Positions 44,233 through 51,711 of a stretch of 64,000 nt of DNA are shown in pieces. The notes beneath the pieces are model-generated. The model saw nothing but the letters and a program-made list of their open reading frames with translations. It was not told where the DNA came from and did not search any database. Source of the DNA: an uncultured Porphyromonas sp. (GTDB lineage: Bacteria > Bacteroidota > Bacteroidia > Bacteroidales > Porphyromonadaceae); contig NZ_UQJH01000001.1 of the NCBI RefSeq assembly GCF_900541275.1, positions 124,001 through 188,000 of the forward strand. The letters run 5' to 3'. Position numbers and translations under genes: made by a program. Position 1 is the stretch's first letter. Each line of letters opens with the position of its first letter.

Positions 44233-46239
44233 TCACTTAATCAGGTCATTGATGAGCTGATCATCCACCAGCTCGGGCATCGTGATGTGGTAGTAGTCGG
44301 AGTGGGACTCATTGAACTCCTTCGCTGTGCTCATGGCATTGTCATTACGTGCCCACGAGCGACGAGCTACACCATTGATCACATCCCAGGTCATCGCAGA
44401 CTTGATGATCTGATCGGTCTGCTCGGAGCCATCGAGGAGGAGGCTGAAGCCACCATTGACTGACTTACCGATGCCGACGCCTCCACCATTGTGGAGAGTT
44501 ACCATACTCATACCACGAGCGCAGTTTCCGGCAAAGCAATTGACAGCCATATCAGCCATGACGTTGCTTCCATCGTAGATATTGGAGGTTTCGCGGAAGG
44601 GTGAGTCAGTACCGCTCACATCGTGGTGGTCACGACCCAGCATGACGGGCCCGATCTTACCCTCACGAACCATTTCATTGAATTTCAGAGCGATCCGCAC
44701 CCGACCTTCGCAGTCCTGGTAGAGGATACGTGCCTGTGTACCGACTACAAGTCCATTCTTCTCCGCATCACGGATCCAGACATAGTTGTCCATATCCTGA
44801 TAGCGTCTGTTGGGGTCAATGCACTCCATAGCTGCATGGTCAGTTGCTCTCAGATCCTCCGGCTTGCCACTCAGGCAGACCCAGCGGAATGGACCGTAGC
44901 CAAAGTCGAAGAGCAACGGGCCCATAATGTCCTCCACGTAGGATGGCCAGATAAAGCCTTCCTTGTCGTCTACTCCATTCTTGGAGATCTCCTTGACACC
45001 GGCGTCAAAGACCGCCTTCATAAAGGAGTTGCCGTAGTCAAAGAAGTAGGTACCTCTTGATACGAGCGTCTTGATCGCCTCGAAGTGACGCTTCAGTGTG
45101 AGGTCGACAGCGCGCTTGAATTCCTCCCGATCCTTCTCGAGCATCTCGGTACGCTTATCGAAGTCAAGTGTCACCGGACAGTAGCCACCGATATAGACAG
45201 CGTGGCAGCTGGTCTGGTCGGAGAGGAGGTCGATATGGATATTCTTCACGACCGCATACTCCAGCAGGTCGACGATGTTGCCGTGGTAGGCGATGGAGGT
45301 GGGCTTCTTGCTCTTCATACCCTCAGCCGCCATCTCAAAGGCCTCCTCCTTGGTCTCCGCAACCATCTGTACCCAGCCCTGCTCTAGGCGCTGACCGATA
45401 CGAGAGGCATCTACCTCCGCTACGATGGAGACGGCACCGGCGATGTCAGCCGCCTTGGGCTGAGCACCACTCATACCGCCAAGACCCGAGGAGACGAAGA
45501 GGCGTCCGGCGAGGTTACCCTCCTCCGGGATGCCGAGCTTCAGACGACCGGCATTGAGCAGGGTATTGAAAGTGCCGTGGACGATCCCCTGCGGACCGAT
45601 GTACATCCAGCCTCCGGCAGTCATCTGACCATAGTTGGCGACACCCATTTCGGCAGCTACCTCCCAGTCGTCCTGGTTATTGTACTCGCCGATCATCATA
45701 GAGCTGGTCTCGATGACGCGGGGAGCGTCCTCACGGCTCTCAAAGACTCCCAGCGGGTGACCACTGTGAAGCACGAGGGTCTGGCGCTTAGTCAGGTGCT
45801 GGAGATAGTGCATGACGATGCGGTACTGCATCCAATTTTGGAAGACCTGACCCATCTCACCGTAGGTAACCAACTCATAAGGGTAGAGAGCGATGTCGAA
45901 GCAGAGGTTATTGTCGATCATCACCTGAAGTCCCTTGCCGGCAAGACACTTACCCTCGTAGTCGTCGATCGCCTTGGCAGAGAGGTTACCGGTCGGGCGG
46001 AAGCGATATCCGTAGATGCGACCTCTCTCCTCCAGCTCCTTGAGGAACTCAGGAGCGAGCTCCTTATGGAACTTCTTTGGGATGTAACGGAGGGCATTCC
46101 GGAGAGCCACTTCTTTCTGATGCTTTGTCAGTCGGCAGCCTCTATCGGGTGCACGGCGGATCCCGGACTCAAACTTCGGGTATACGGGCAGCTCTCCACC
46201 AGGGCAGAGCGCCTCCTCAAACATATTGTTGCTATCCAT
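44233..46239 (-). CDS. hutU: Urocanate hydratase, long form
   Basis: 668 residues, about 110 more than the Pseudomonas enzyme (about 557), as is usual in Bacteroidetes. It hydrates urocanate to imidazolonepropionate using tightly bound NAD as electrophile. Motifs: SGHPLGVFES near 160, GGWMYIGPQGIVHGT near 205, SSGLGGMSGAQPKA near 252 (NAD binding) and the later FPARICWVG-like region replaced here by GYGPFRWVCLSG. First gene of the operon with a -7 box 46 bases upstream. Confidence 0.95.
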   Translation of the reverse strand: MDSNNMFEEALCPGGELPVYPKFESGIRRAPDRGCRLTKHQKEVALRNALRYIPKKFHKELAPEFLKELEERGRIYGYRFRPTGNLSAKAIDDYEGKCLAGKGLQVMIDNNLCFDIALYPYELVTYGEMGQVFQNWMQYRIVMHYLQHLTKRQTLVLHSGHPLGVFESREDAPRVIETSSMMIGEYNNQDDWEVAAEMGVANYGQMTAGGWMYIGPQGIVHGTFNTLLNAGRLKLGIPEEGNLAGRLFVSSGLGGMSGAQPKAADIAGAVSIVAEVDASRIGQRLEQGWVQMVAETKEEAFEMAAEGMKSKKPTSIAYHGNIVDLLEYAVVKNIHIDLLSDQTSCHAVYIGGYCPVTLDFDKRTEMLEKDREEFKRAVDLTLKRHFEAIKTLVSRGTYFFDYGNSFMKAVFDAGVKEISKNGVDDKEGFIWPSYVEDIMGPLLFDFGYGPFRWVCLSGKPEDLRATDHAAMECIDPNRRYQDMDNYVWIRDAEKNGLVVGTQARILYQDCEGRVRIALKFNEMVREGKIGPVMLGRDHHDVSGTDSPFRETSNIYDGSNVMADMAVNCFAGNCARGMSMVTLHNGGGVGIGKSVNGGFSLLLDGSEQTDQIIKSAMTWDVINGVARRSWARNDNAMSTAKEFNESHSDYYHITMPELVDDQLINDLIK

Positions 46240-46284
46240 TAGATTGATAAGGAATAGTGGTGTAAGATTAGCTTGTTAGCGGCT

Positions 46285-46292
46285 CAAATATA
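46285..46292 (-). promoter_or_regulatory. -7 box (TATATTTG) of the hut operon
   Basis: Minus strand TATATTTG, about 40 bases upstream of the hutU leader start and 46 from the ATG. No TTG is found 19-21 bases further up, so an activator may be needed; this is inference. Confidence 0.5.
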
Positions 46293-46402
46293 ACCATATT
46301 TTCCCTCTTTGAGTACCTTCCCGGCTGCTTTTTGCCATCTCACGCAGTCACTATGTTTTATCGTGACTCTGCGAACAGGAACTATTGGATAAGACCATAT
46401 AT

Positions 46403-46450
46403 AAGAGAAAGGCATATCCTACTCTTCCGAGTAAGATATGCCTTTCTCTT
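46403..46450 (-). terminator. Terminator of the tRNA-Leu pair
   Basis: Perfect 16-pair stem AAGAGAAAGGCATATC / GATATGCCTTTCTCTT with a further inner ACTC/GAGT stem. It lies 26 bases past the tRNA-Leu(GAG) gene on the minus strand; the downstream arm itself is T-rich (CTTTCTCTTATA). Confidence 0.75.
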
Positions 46451-46475
46451 AACTAAACTGTCTTTAACAAAAGAG

Positions 46476-46560
46476 TGCGCAGGAAGAGAGTCGAACTCTC
46501 ACCCACATACGTGGACTACCCCCTCAAAGTAGCGCGTCTACCAATTCCGCCACCTGCGCA
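46476..46560 (-). tRNA. tRNA-Leu (anticodon GAG)
   Basis: 85 bases on the minus strand. Cloverleaf features: acceptor TGCGCAGG / CCTGCGCA region, D-arm GGCGGAATTGGTAGACGCG, anticodon stem CTACT/GGTAG with loop TTGAGGG, a class II long variable arm (GTCCACGTATGTGGG region) and T-loop GTTCGACTC. It is the second of two tRNA-Leu genes from one promoter. Confidence 0.95.
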
Positions 46561-46583
46561 TTATGGTCTGACACCGAACTTGG

Positions 46584-46667
46584 TGCCCAAGACAGGAATC
46601 GAACCTGCACGACATTGCTATCACTAGTACCTGAAACTAGCGCGTCTACCAATTCCGCCACTTGGGC
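46584..46667 (-). tRNA. tRNA-Leu (anticodon CAG)
   Basis: 84 bases on the minus strand. Acceptor GCCCAAG / CTTGGGC, D-arm GGCGGAATTGGTAGACGCG, anticodon stem CTAGT/ACTAG with loop TTCAGGT, long variable arm, T-loop GTTCGATTC. No encoded CCA. It is the first gene after the promoter at 46741-46771. Confidence 0.95.
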
Positions 46668-46740
46668 GAGTGTAGCACTATCGGCTTTCGTCAGACCGAC
46701 GGGCCTGCCTTCCGACCCTGTCCTTTCCGTTTTGTGAATG

Positions 46741-46771
46741 CAAAGGTAAGAAGACTTTCCGTTTTATCCAA
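46741..46771 (-). promoter_or_regulatory. Promoter of the tRNA-Leu pair (TTG-20-TACCTTTG)
   Basis: Minus strand TTG at 46771-46769, a 20-base spacer and TACCTTTG at 46748-46741, both perfect to consensus. The first tRNA starts at 46667. Confidence 0.85.
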
Positions 46772-46894
46772 TACCTGTTTACCCCAAAATCCGCATTCAC
46801 TCATCCAGTGATTTGCATTACGCTATAAACCAAGCATTAACCCCTGAGAAAAAATGAATGCAAACTTACTCTCATATTCGCTTGCTCTGGATTA

Positions 46895-46915
46895 TCTCTA
46901 ATATCGGTATTAGTG
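46895..46915. repeat. Solitary copy of the TAATATCGGTATTA palindromic repeat
   Basis: TCTCTAATATCGGTATTAGTG, matching unit 3 of the cluster at 16234-16254 over its whole core and flanks. It lies about midway between two divergent tRNA promoters. Confidence 0.8.
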
Positions 46916-47056
46916 CATGGCTTCATCCCGGCTCTGTTTCTACTGCAGATTGGGTGCCATGACACATTGATATTACGAGACGATGTATAGCAAGAGTCAG
47001 CCTTTACTATGCACGATCCAATTTGCCTTATTCTTGACGATATGCTAGGGTGGCTC

Positions 47057-47087
47057 TTGCCACTGAAGGGTATTTTCCCTATCTTTG
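47057..47087 (+). promoter_or_regulatory. Promoter of tRNA-Ser (TTG-20-TATCTTTG)
   Basis: TTG at 47057-47059, a 20-base spacer and TATCTTTG at 47080-47087; the tRNA begins 64 bases later. Confidence 0.85.
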
Positions 47088-47151
47088 CACTCAGTTAGGT
47101 CAGAGGAGGAGGTTTCCTCTTTATTGATTTCAAACTTCGACTTACGAACCC

Positions 47152-47238
47152 GGAAGTGTGGGTGAGTGGCTGAAACCAGCAGTTTGCTAAACTGCCAAAC
47201 GAGTAATCGTTTCACGAGTTCGAATCTCGTCGCTTCCG
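47152..47238 (+). tRNA. tRNA-Ser (anticodon GCT)
   Basis: 87 bases. Acceptor GGAAGTG / CGCTTCC, anticodon arm CAGTTTGCTAAACTG with GCT, long variable arm (ACGAGTAATCGT region), T-loop GTTCGAATC, discriminator G. The variable arm and anticodon agree on serine (AGC/AGU codons). Confidence 0.95.
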
Positions 47239-47264
47239 CAAGGGTACCAGATTAGGTACAGAAA

Positions 47265-47299
47265 AGGTCTCCACCGGACATCCGATGGAGACCTTTTTT
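47265..47299 (+). terminator. Terminator of tRNA-Ser
   Basis: AGGTCTCCA-CGG-acat-CCG-TGGAGACCT stem followed by TTTTTTG on the plus strand; strong intrinsic terminator 27 bases after the tRNA. Confidence 0.9.
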
Positions 47300-47314
47300 G
47301 TATCTATTTGCTTC

Positions 47315-47983
47315 TCAGTCGCGTGGTGCCAAGTCGAGGCGGGCAAAGGACTCCGGTCTGTGGAAGTCCGGCTCAGCACTGTGGATAGGCTGCCACGATG
47401 CGTAGTGGGGGATCACCGTCTCATCCCCACACTTGTAGAAATTCCCCTCTAAGTGATCGGGTATCTGTGAGCTTCGGATGAGCCCGAGGATGCGCCAGCT
47501 GATCTTGGCAGAGACCCAGAAGCTCTGGATCCCCTGTCTCTGCTCAAAGACTGTGTCCCTACGCTCGCTGGCAGCTCGCCTGATCTCCAAGTAATCCTCG
47601 GGGGTCAGTGGCTCACTCTCCTCCCGACTGAGACGATGTGAGGCATCGCAAGTCCCGATGCAATTGAACTCGAAATTGTAGTACCGATCCTCACCCGGCA
47701 TCCGAAGGAAAGCCTCCACGCAACTGTCCAAGTGGACACGGCCTCCGTCCTCTGAGATGGTTGCCTTCAGCCCACGCCCTCGGCTGTAAAACCTTAGGTA
47801 AAGCCCAGTGTCGGTGTAGGCGAGATCGACGCAGGTCAAGGGCATATACCCGTACTGTGCAGGCCAGTTATTGGTCATAATGGGCAGTCTAAGAGCTTTC
47901 TCCTCCATAAGCACTTCGTTGGAGGTGAGGTCTAAGGCGTCCAAGACGGGTAGGAAAGGGATAATAGGTGTGTCGGGTGTCAT
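47315..47983 (-). CDS. Carbohydrate-binding family 9-like protein
   Basis: 222 residues with no signal peptide. It looks like a single CBM9-like domain: PAQYGYMP and AYTDTGLYLRFYSRG strands, VHLDSCVEAFLRMPGEDRYYNFEFNCIG in part (DSCVEAFL, YYNFEFN), and a C-terminal HYASWQPIHSAEPDFHRPE pattern in part (FHRPESFARL). Such domains are found in Bacteroidetes next to DNA repair or housekeeping genes and have no proven ligand. It follows nth by 28 bases. Confidence 0.72.
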   Translation of the reverse strand: MTPDTPIIPFLPVLDALDLTSNEVLMEEKALRLPIMTNNWPAQYGYMPLTCVDLAYTDTGLYLRFYSRGRGLKATISEDGGRVHLDSCVEAFLRMPGEDRYYNFEFNCIGTCDASHRLSREESEPLTPEDYLEIRRAASERRDTVFEQRQGIQSFWVSAKISWRILGLIRSSQIPDHLEGNFYKCGDETVIPHYASWQPIHSAEPDFHRPESFARLDLAPRD

Positions 47984-48011
47984 GAGGAGAAGTGTGATAT
48001 GGGATGACGAT

Positions 48012-48677
48012 CTATTTTTTCTCTACACCATCGCTACCATAATGGCGTGCGTAGTGTCGGCAGTAGTCAGAGATAGGGCAGGTCGGGCAGTGAGGGCTGC
48101 GCGCAAAGCAGATCTGTCGCCCGTGGAGGATGAGCCAGTGGTGGATGCGATTCCAGTACTCCCTCGGGATGCGACGCATAAGCGACTCCTCCACCTTGAG
48201 TACGTTATTGGCTGTCTGTGGGACCAGCCCAATGCGTCTGGAGACACGATAGACGTGGGTGTCAACGCCAATCCTTGGCTCTCCGATGATTACGGAGAGG
48301 TAGACATTGGCAGTCTTCCGCCCGACCCCTTGGAGACTCATCAGCTCCCTCAGCGTCTCGGGCACTTCACCACTATATTCCTGCACGATCGACTCTGCGG
48401 ACTGCTTGAGGTAGCGTGCCTTGCTATTGGGGTAGGTGACGCTCCGGATATAGCTTAGGATCTCCTCCTCTGATGCTCGGGACATCTCAAGGGGCGTAGG
48501 GTAGGCGGCAAAGAGAGCGGGTGTGACCATATTGATCCGCTCGTCGGTACACTGTGCAGAGAGCAACACGGCGACCAAAAACTGGTATGGTGTGCCGTAG
48601 TGCAGTGCCGTCTGTGGGTGAGGATTGGCTGTCTCAAATCGCTCAATCACCCCGTCTACTCGCTCCTTGATCGTCAT
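48012..48677 (-). CDS. nth: Endonuclease III
   Basis: 221 residues from ATG 48677 (a GTG one codon earlier is also in frame). DNA glycosylase/AP lyase for oxidised pyrimidines. The helix-hairpin-helix LQGVGRKTANV has the catalytic Lys, GVDTHVYRVSRR the catalytic Asp, and the C-terminal C-x6-C-x2-C-x5-C (CFARSPHCPTCPISDYC) the [4Fe-4S] loop. The start overlaps the pheS stop by one base (TGATG). Confidence 0.96.
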   Translation of the reverse strand: MTIKERVDGVIERFETANPHPQTALHYGTPYQFLVAVLLSAQCTDERINMVTPALFAAYPTPLEMSRASEEEILSYIRSVTYPNSKARYLKQSAESIVQEYSGEVPETLRELMSLQGVGRKTANVYLSVIIGEPRIGVDTHVYRVSRRIGLVPQTANNVLKVEESLMRRIPREYWNRIHHWLILHGRQICFARSPHCPTCPISDYCRHYARHYGSDGVEKK

Positions 48678-49720
48678 CACTTCTCGCTCTGGAATTGACT
48701 GAGGAATCGCAGGTCGTTCTCAGAGAAGAGTCTCAGGTCGTCGACGGTGTACTTCAGGTTGGTGATCCGCTCAATGCCCATCCCGAGGGCAAAGCCGGTG
48801 TAGCGATGTGAGTCTATCCCACAGGCTTCGAGGACATTGGGGTGGACCATACCGCATCCGAGGATCTCTACCCAGCCGGTGTGCTTGCAGAAGGAGCAAC
48901 CCTTGCCCCCACAGAGGTTGCACGATATATCCATCTCCGCACTCGGCTCCGTGAAGGGGAAGTAGGAGGGTCTCAAGCGGATCTGCGTCTCGGGTCCAAA
49001 CATCTCGTGGGCGAAATGGAGAAGAACCTTACGCAGGTCAGTAAAGGTCACGTGCTCATCAATATAGAGCGCCTCCACTTGGTGGAAAAAGCAGTGCGCA
49101 CGCGCTGATACCGCCTCGTTGCGGTACACTCTGCCCGGGCAGATGATGCGGATAGGTGGCTCCTGCTCACCCATTACCCGTGTCTGTACGGACGATGTAT
49201 GGGTCCTGAGTAGGACCTGTGGGTCGTGGCTGACAAAGAATGTGTCCTGCATGTCACGTGCCGGGTGATCGGGAGGGAAATTGAGTGCCTCAAAGACGTG
49301 CCAGTCGTCCTCCACCTCGGGCCCTACAGCGATACTGAATCCGAGGTGACCGAAGATCCGGATGATCTCATCGCGAACGAGATTGAGCGGGTGGCGACCT
49401 CCTGTGGGTATCTGGGCAGCTGAGCGCGATAGGTCGAGGTCTAAGAGTCTGGACGACTCGCTCGCCTGATCGAGAGATGCCCGGAAGGTCTGAAACTTCT
49501 CCTCCGTGACCTGCTTCAGCTCATTAATCAGGATGCCGATCTCACGCTTGTCCTCCTTGGGTACGGACTTAAAGTCTGAGATCACCTCATTGAGGGCTCC
49601 CTTACGGCTGATATACTTGAGTCGGAGGGACTCGTACTCTTCCTCCGTTGTAGGCTGAGGCAGGGCTTGGATCTCCTCCCTCAGCTGCTTGATCTTATCT
49701 TGTAACATACGTTCTGTCAA
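48677..49720 (-). CDS. pheS: Phenylalanyl-tRNA synthetase alpha chain
   Basis: 347 residues. Class II synthetase: N-terminal coiled coil (about 1-95), motif 2 around FHQVEALYIDEHVTF, and motif 3 GCGMVHPNVLEACGID with GFALGMGIERI near 315. It works with PheT, which is not adjacent. First gene of the pheS-nth-CBM9 unit. Confidence 0.96.
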   Translation of the reverse strand: MTERMLQDKIKQLREEIQALPQPTTEEEYESLRLKYISRKGALNEVISDFKSVPKEDKREIGILINELKQVTEEKFQTFRASLDQASESSRLLDLDLSRSAAQIPTGGRHPLNLVRDEIIRIFGHLGFSIAVGPEVEDDWHVFEALNFPPDHPARDMQDTFFVSHDPQVLLRTHTSSVQTRVMGEQEPPIRIICPGRVYRNEAVSARAHCFFHQVEALYIDEHVTFTDLRKVLLHFAHEMFGPETQIRLRPSYFPFTEPSAEMDISCNLCGGKGCSFCKHTGWVEILGCGMVHPNVLEACGIDSHRYTGFALGMGIERITNLKYTVDDLRLFSENDLRFLSQFQSEK

Positions 49721-49826
49721 TTGAGGGTGAGCTCTATCGTATTTAGGACCGATACCCTCATTAATAACGGTTCAGTAGCAAAATTACCTATAAATATTAG
49801 AATAACTAAGACTACAGGACGATACC

Positions 49827-49857
49827 TTGCAGGATTAGAGCAGATGTCGTACCTTTG
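49827..49857 (+). promoter_or_regulatory. tmRNA promoter (TTG-20-TACCTTTG)
   Basis: TTG at 49827-49829, spacer of 20, TACCTTTG at 49850-49857; the mature RNA begins 18 bases downstream. Confidence 0.85.
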
Positions 49858-49874
49858 TAAACATATATTCCAGA

Positions 49875-50270
49875 GGGGATGACAGGATTTGACAGCATGT
49901 AGAGTCGACCTGTGTAAGCACGTAGTGTAGGTTATCCGGCACTCTAACTCGGGTAGCAAACTTTTTAACTGGCGAAAATAACTACGCTCTCGCAGCGTAA
50001 GCCTTAGGGTTTACTGCCTTTTCGCTTGAGCAATTGCTCGCGGCGAGACATCACCCAAGGCCCGTGATCCCGAGGTGGCTTGATCAGGTGGTGCTGAAGT
50101 ATCGGGAAGGGTTGTCGGTGCGTCTCTCATCGACAACGACATTTAAGAGACTAAGCGTTGGAGTCGGTTGCTCTGTCCTTCCTCCCGCGTCGAAAATCCG
50201 ATCAGAGCTAAACGTGTAGAAAGCAGTTTGGTTCCATGTTTGGACGAGGGTTCGAATCCCTCCATCTCCA
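49875..50270 (+). ncRNA. ssrA: tmRNA (transfer-messenger RNA)
   Basis: 396 bases. The two ends fold as a tRNA-Ala-like domain: 5' GGGGATG pairs with 3' CATCTCC, followed by discriminator A, with T-loop GTTCGAATC. The coding segment 49971-50000 reads GGC GAA AAT AAC TAC GCT CTC GCA GCG TAA, giving tag peptide GENNYALAA and stop, which is the Bacteroidetes type. It rescues stalled ribosomes with SmpB. Confidence 0.97.
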
Positions 50271-50276
50271 CTACCG

Positions 50277-50318
50277 AAGCCCGCTCATACAAGGTTACGC
50301 CTGTATGAGCGGGCTTTA
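50277..50318 (+). terminator. tmRNA terminator
   Basis: Perfect 15-pair stem AAGCCCGCTCATACA / TGTATGAGCGGGCTT just after the tmRNA 3' end, followed by a weak TAG tail. The A-rich/T-rich ends are short. Confidence 0.7.
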
Positions 50319-50416
50319 GTGCGTCCAAATAATACTGGGGGTTGCACTCTGTCGGATATGCTTGTGGGCTATCATTTTGACAGAAGATTAAGCAATAATG
50401 GAGGTGACTATACAAG

Positions 50417-50453
50417 CATTCCTCTGATTCTGAAACTCAGAATCAGAGGAATG
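50417..50453. repeat. Perfect 17-pair hairpin without a T-run
   Basis: CATTCCTCTGATTCTGA, loop AAC, TCAGAATCAGAGGAATG. It lies between tmRNA and tRNA-Arg. CAAGCATT (50413-50420) at its foot can instead pair with AATGCTTG at 50469-50476. No T-run follows on either strand. Function unknown. Confidence 0.75.
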
Positions 50454-50521
50454 TATGTCTGTAAGATGAATGCTTGCTACCTCGTCACCCGCCCATTGCA
50501 ACTCAAGTAGCGTCAGCTGAG

Positions 50522-50593
50522 TGACCCCGGGGAGAATCGAACTCCCATTTAAAGTTTAGGAAACTTCCGTTCTATCCGTTGAACTACAGGGCC
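50522..50593 (-). tRNA. tRNA-Arg (anticodon CCT)
   Basis: 72 bases on the minus strand. Acceptor GGCCCTG / CGGGGTC, D-arm TAGTTCAACGGATAGAAC, anticodon stem GAAGT/ACTTT with loop TTCCTAA, T-loop GTTCGATTC, discriminator A. Confidence 0.93.
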
Positions 50594-50610
50594 TATTTTG
50601 CTTATCTTTG
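50579..50610 (+). promoter_or_regulatory. mltG promoter (TTG-21-TATCTTTG), overlapping tRNA-Arg
   Basis: TTG at 50579-50581 lies inside the tRNA-Arg gene; the spacer is 21 bases and TATCTTTG occupies 50603-50610. The mltG ATG is 52 bases after it. Confidence 0.65.
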
Positions 50611-50614
50611 CGTG

Positions 50615-50622
50615 CAAAGGTA
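50615..50622 (-). promoter_or_regulatory. -7 box (TACCTTTG) of tRNA-Arg
   Basis: Minus strand TACCTTTG, 22 bases before the tRNA 5' end and only four bases from the plus-strand -7 box of mltG. No TTG -33 is seen. Confidence 0.6.
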
Positions 50623-50661
50623 CGATAAAAAGGGGTATTCCCTATAGATTTCTTTTCCGAA

Positions 50662-51699
50662 ATGAATCAAAGTAAGGTCTCTAAGCGGGTGTGGATGTGG
50701 ATCACCATCCTGATCATCTGCATCTTAGTTGCTCTCTCTTGGTGCTACTATCGTATCACCGGGAAGGCCTCTTACAATGTGGATGGGGATGCTCCTATTT
50801 CGCTTTACGTCTATCCCGGCGATGATTGGGGGACGGTCGCAAGCAAGCTCGGGGAGACCACGTCCGTGAGGCATGAGAGAGATCTTGCCCTTATCGGTTT
50901 TCTCGGGGATAAGCCTCGCGCTGGTCATTACCGGGTACGGCCTAACGAGACGACCCTTGGGCTATACCGGATGGTGGCGAGGGGGCTTCAAGCACCGGTT
51001 AGGATCACGTTTACCACCACTCGCGAGGTGGGGCAGCTGTGGAGACGTCTGTCGGATCAGCTGATGTGTGACAGCACTGATATAGCGTCAGCGATGACCG
51101 ATAGGGCTCTACTGGACTCCTTGGATATCCAGGACTCTACACTCGCCTTTCACCTTATCCCCAATACCTACGAAGTCTACTGGACGGAATCGGCAAGGTC
51201 CATCGTCCGTCGACTGGCTCGAGAGAGCAAGGCCTTCTGGAGCGAGGAGCGCCTCGCCAAGGCTTCGGCGCTCGAGATGACGCCTGTGGAGGTGACTACG
51301 CTGGCGTCGATCATCAATGAAGAGAGTGCTAAGAGAGATGAGTACCCAGTCATAGCGGGGCTCTACCTCAATAGGCTTAAGCGAGGGATCCCTCTGCAGT
51401 CTGACCCCACGGTGCTCTTTGCGATCGGGGATCGGTCGATCAGGCGAGTGCTACATAAGCATCTGGAGGTTGAGTCGCCCTACAATACCTACTTGTACAA
51501 GGGACTCCCGCCTGGTCCTATCCGCATCCCATCGGCAGATGCCATCGATGCGGTACTCTCTCCCGCCAAGCACGACTACATCTATATGTGTGCCAAGGAA
51601 GACTTTAGCGGGTATCACAATTTCGCAGCCTCTTACACTGAGCATATGCGAAATGCGAGGGCCTATGCCACAGCCCTTAATGAGCGAAACATTCATTGA
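50662..51699 (+). CDS. mltG: Endolytic murein transglycosylase
   Basis: 345 residues. One N-terminal membrane helix (about 11-30), then a LysM-like part (YVYPGDDWGTVASKL) and the YceG catalytic domain. The catalytic Glu lies in ASIINEESAK near 216-225, followed by LYLNRLKRGIPLQSDPTV and the late YNTYLYKGLPPGPI. It cuts nascent peptidoglycan strands at the inner membrane. First gene of a four-gene plus-strand group. Confidence 0.95.
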   Translation: MNQSKVSKRVWMWITILIICILVALSWCYYRITGKASYNVDGDAPISLYVYPGDDWGTVASKLGETTSVRHERDLALIGFLGDKPRAGHYRVRPNETTLGLYRMVARGLQAPVRITFTTTREVGQLWRRLSDQLMCDSTDIASAMTDRALLDSLDIQDSTLAFHLIPNTYEVYWTESARSIVRRLARESKAFWSEERLAKASALEMTPVEVTTLASIINEESAKRDEYPVIAGLYLNRLKRGIPLQSDPTVLFAIGDRSIRRVLHKHLEVESPYNTYLYKGLPPGPIRIPSADAIDAVLSPAKHDYIYMCAKEDFSGYHNFAASYTEHMRNARAYATALNERNIH

Positions 51700-51711
51700 T
51701 CCACTGTCCAT

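Larger units (their letters stand above)
46668..47151. other. 484-base intergenic region between divergent tRNA units
   Basis: No gene is seen. It holds the tRNA-Leu promoter (minus), one copy of the palindromic repeat found also at 16191-16274 (46895-46915), and the tRNA-Ser promoter (plus). Confidence 0.7.

Noticed and set aside
49717..49959. 80-codon minus-strand open frame over the tmRNA 5' region
   Set aside because: It lies across the tmRNA gene and its promoter; no family resemblance.
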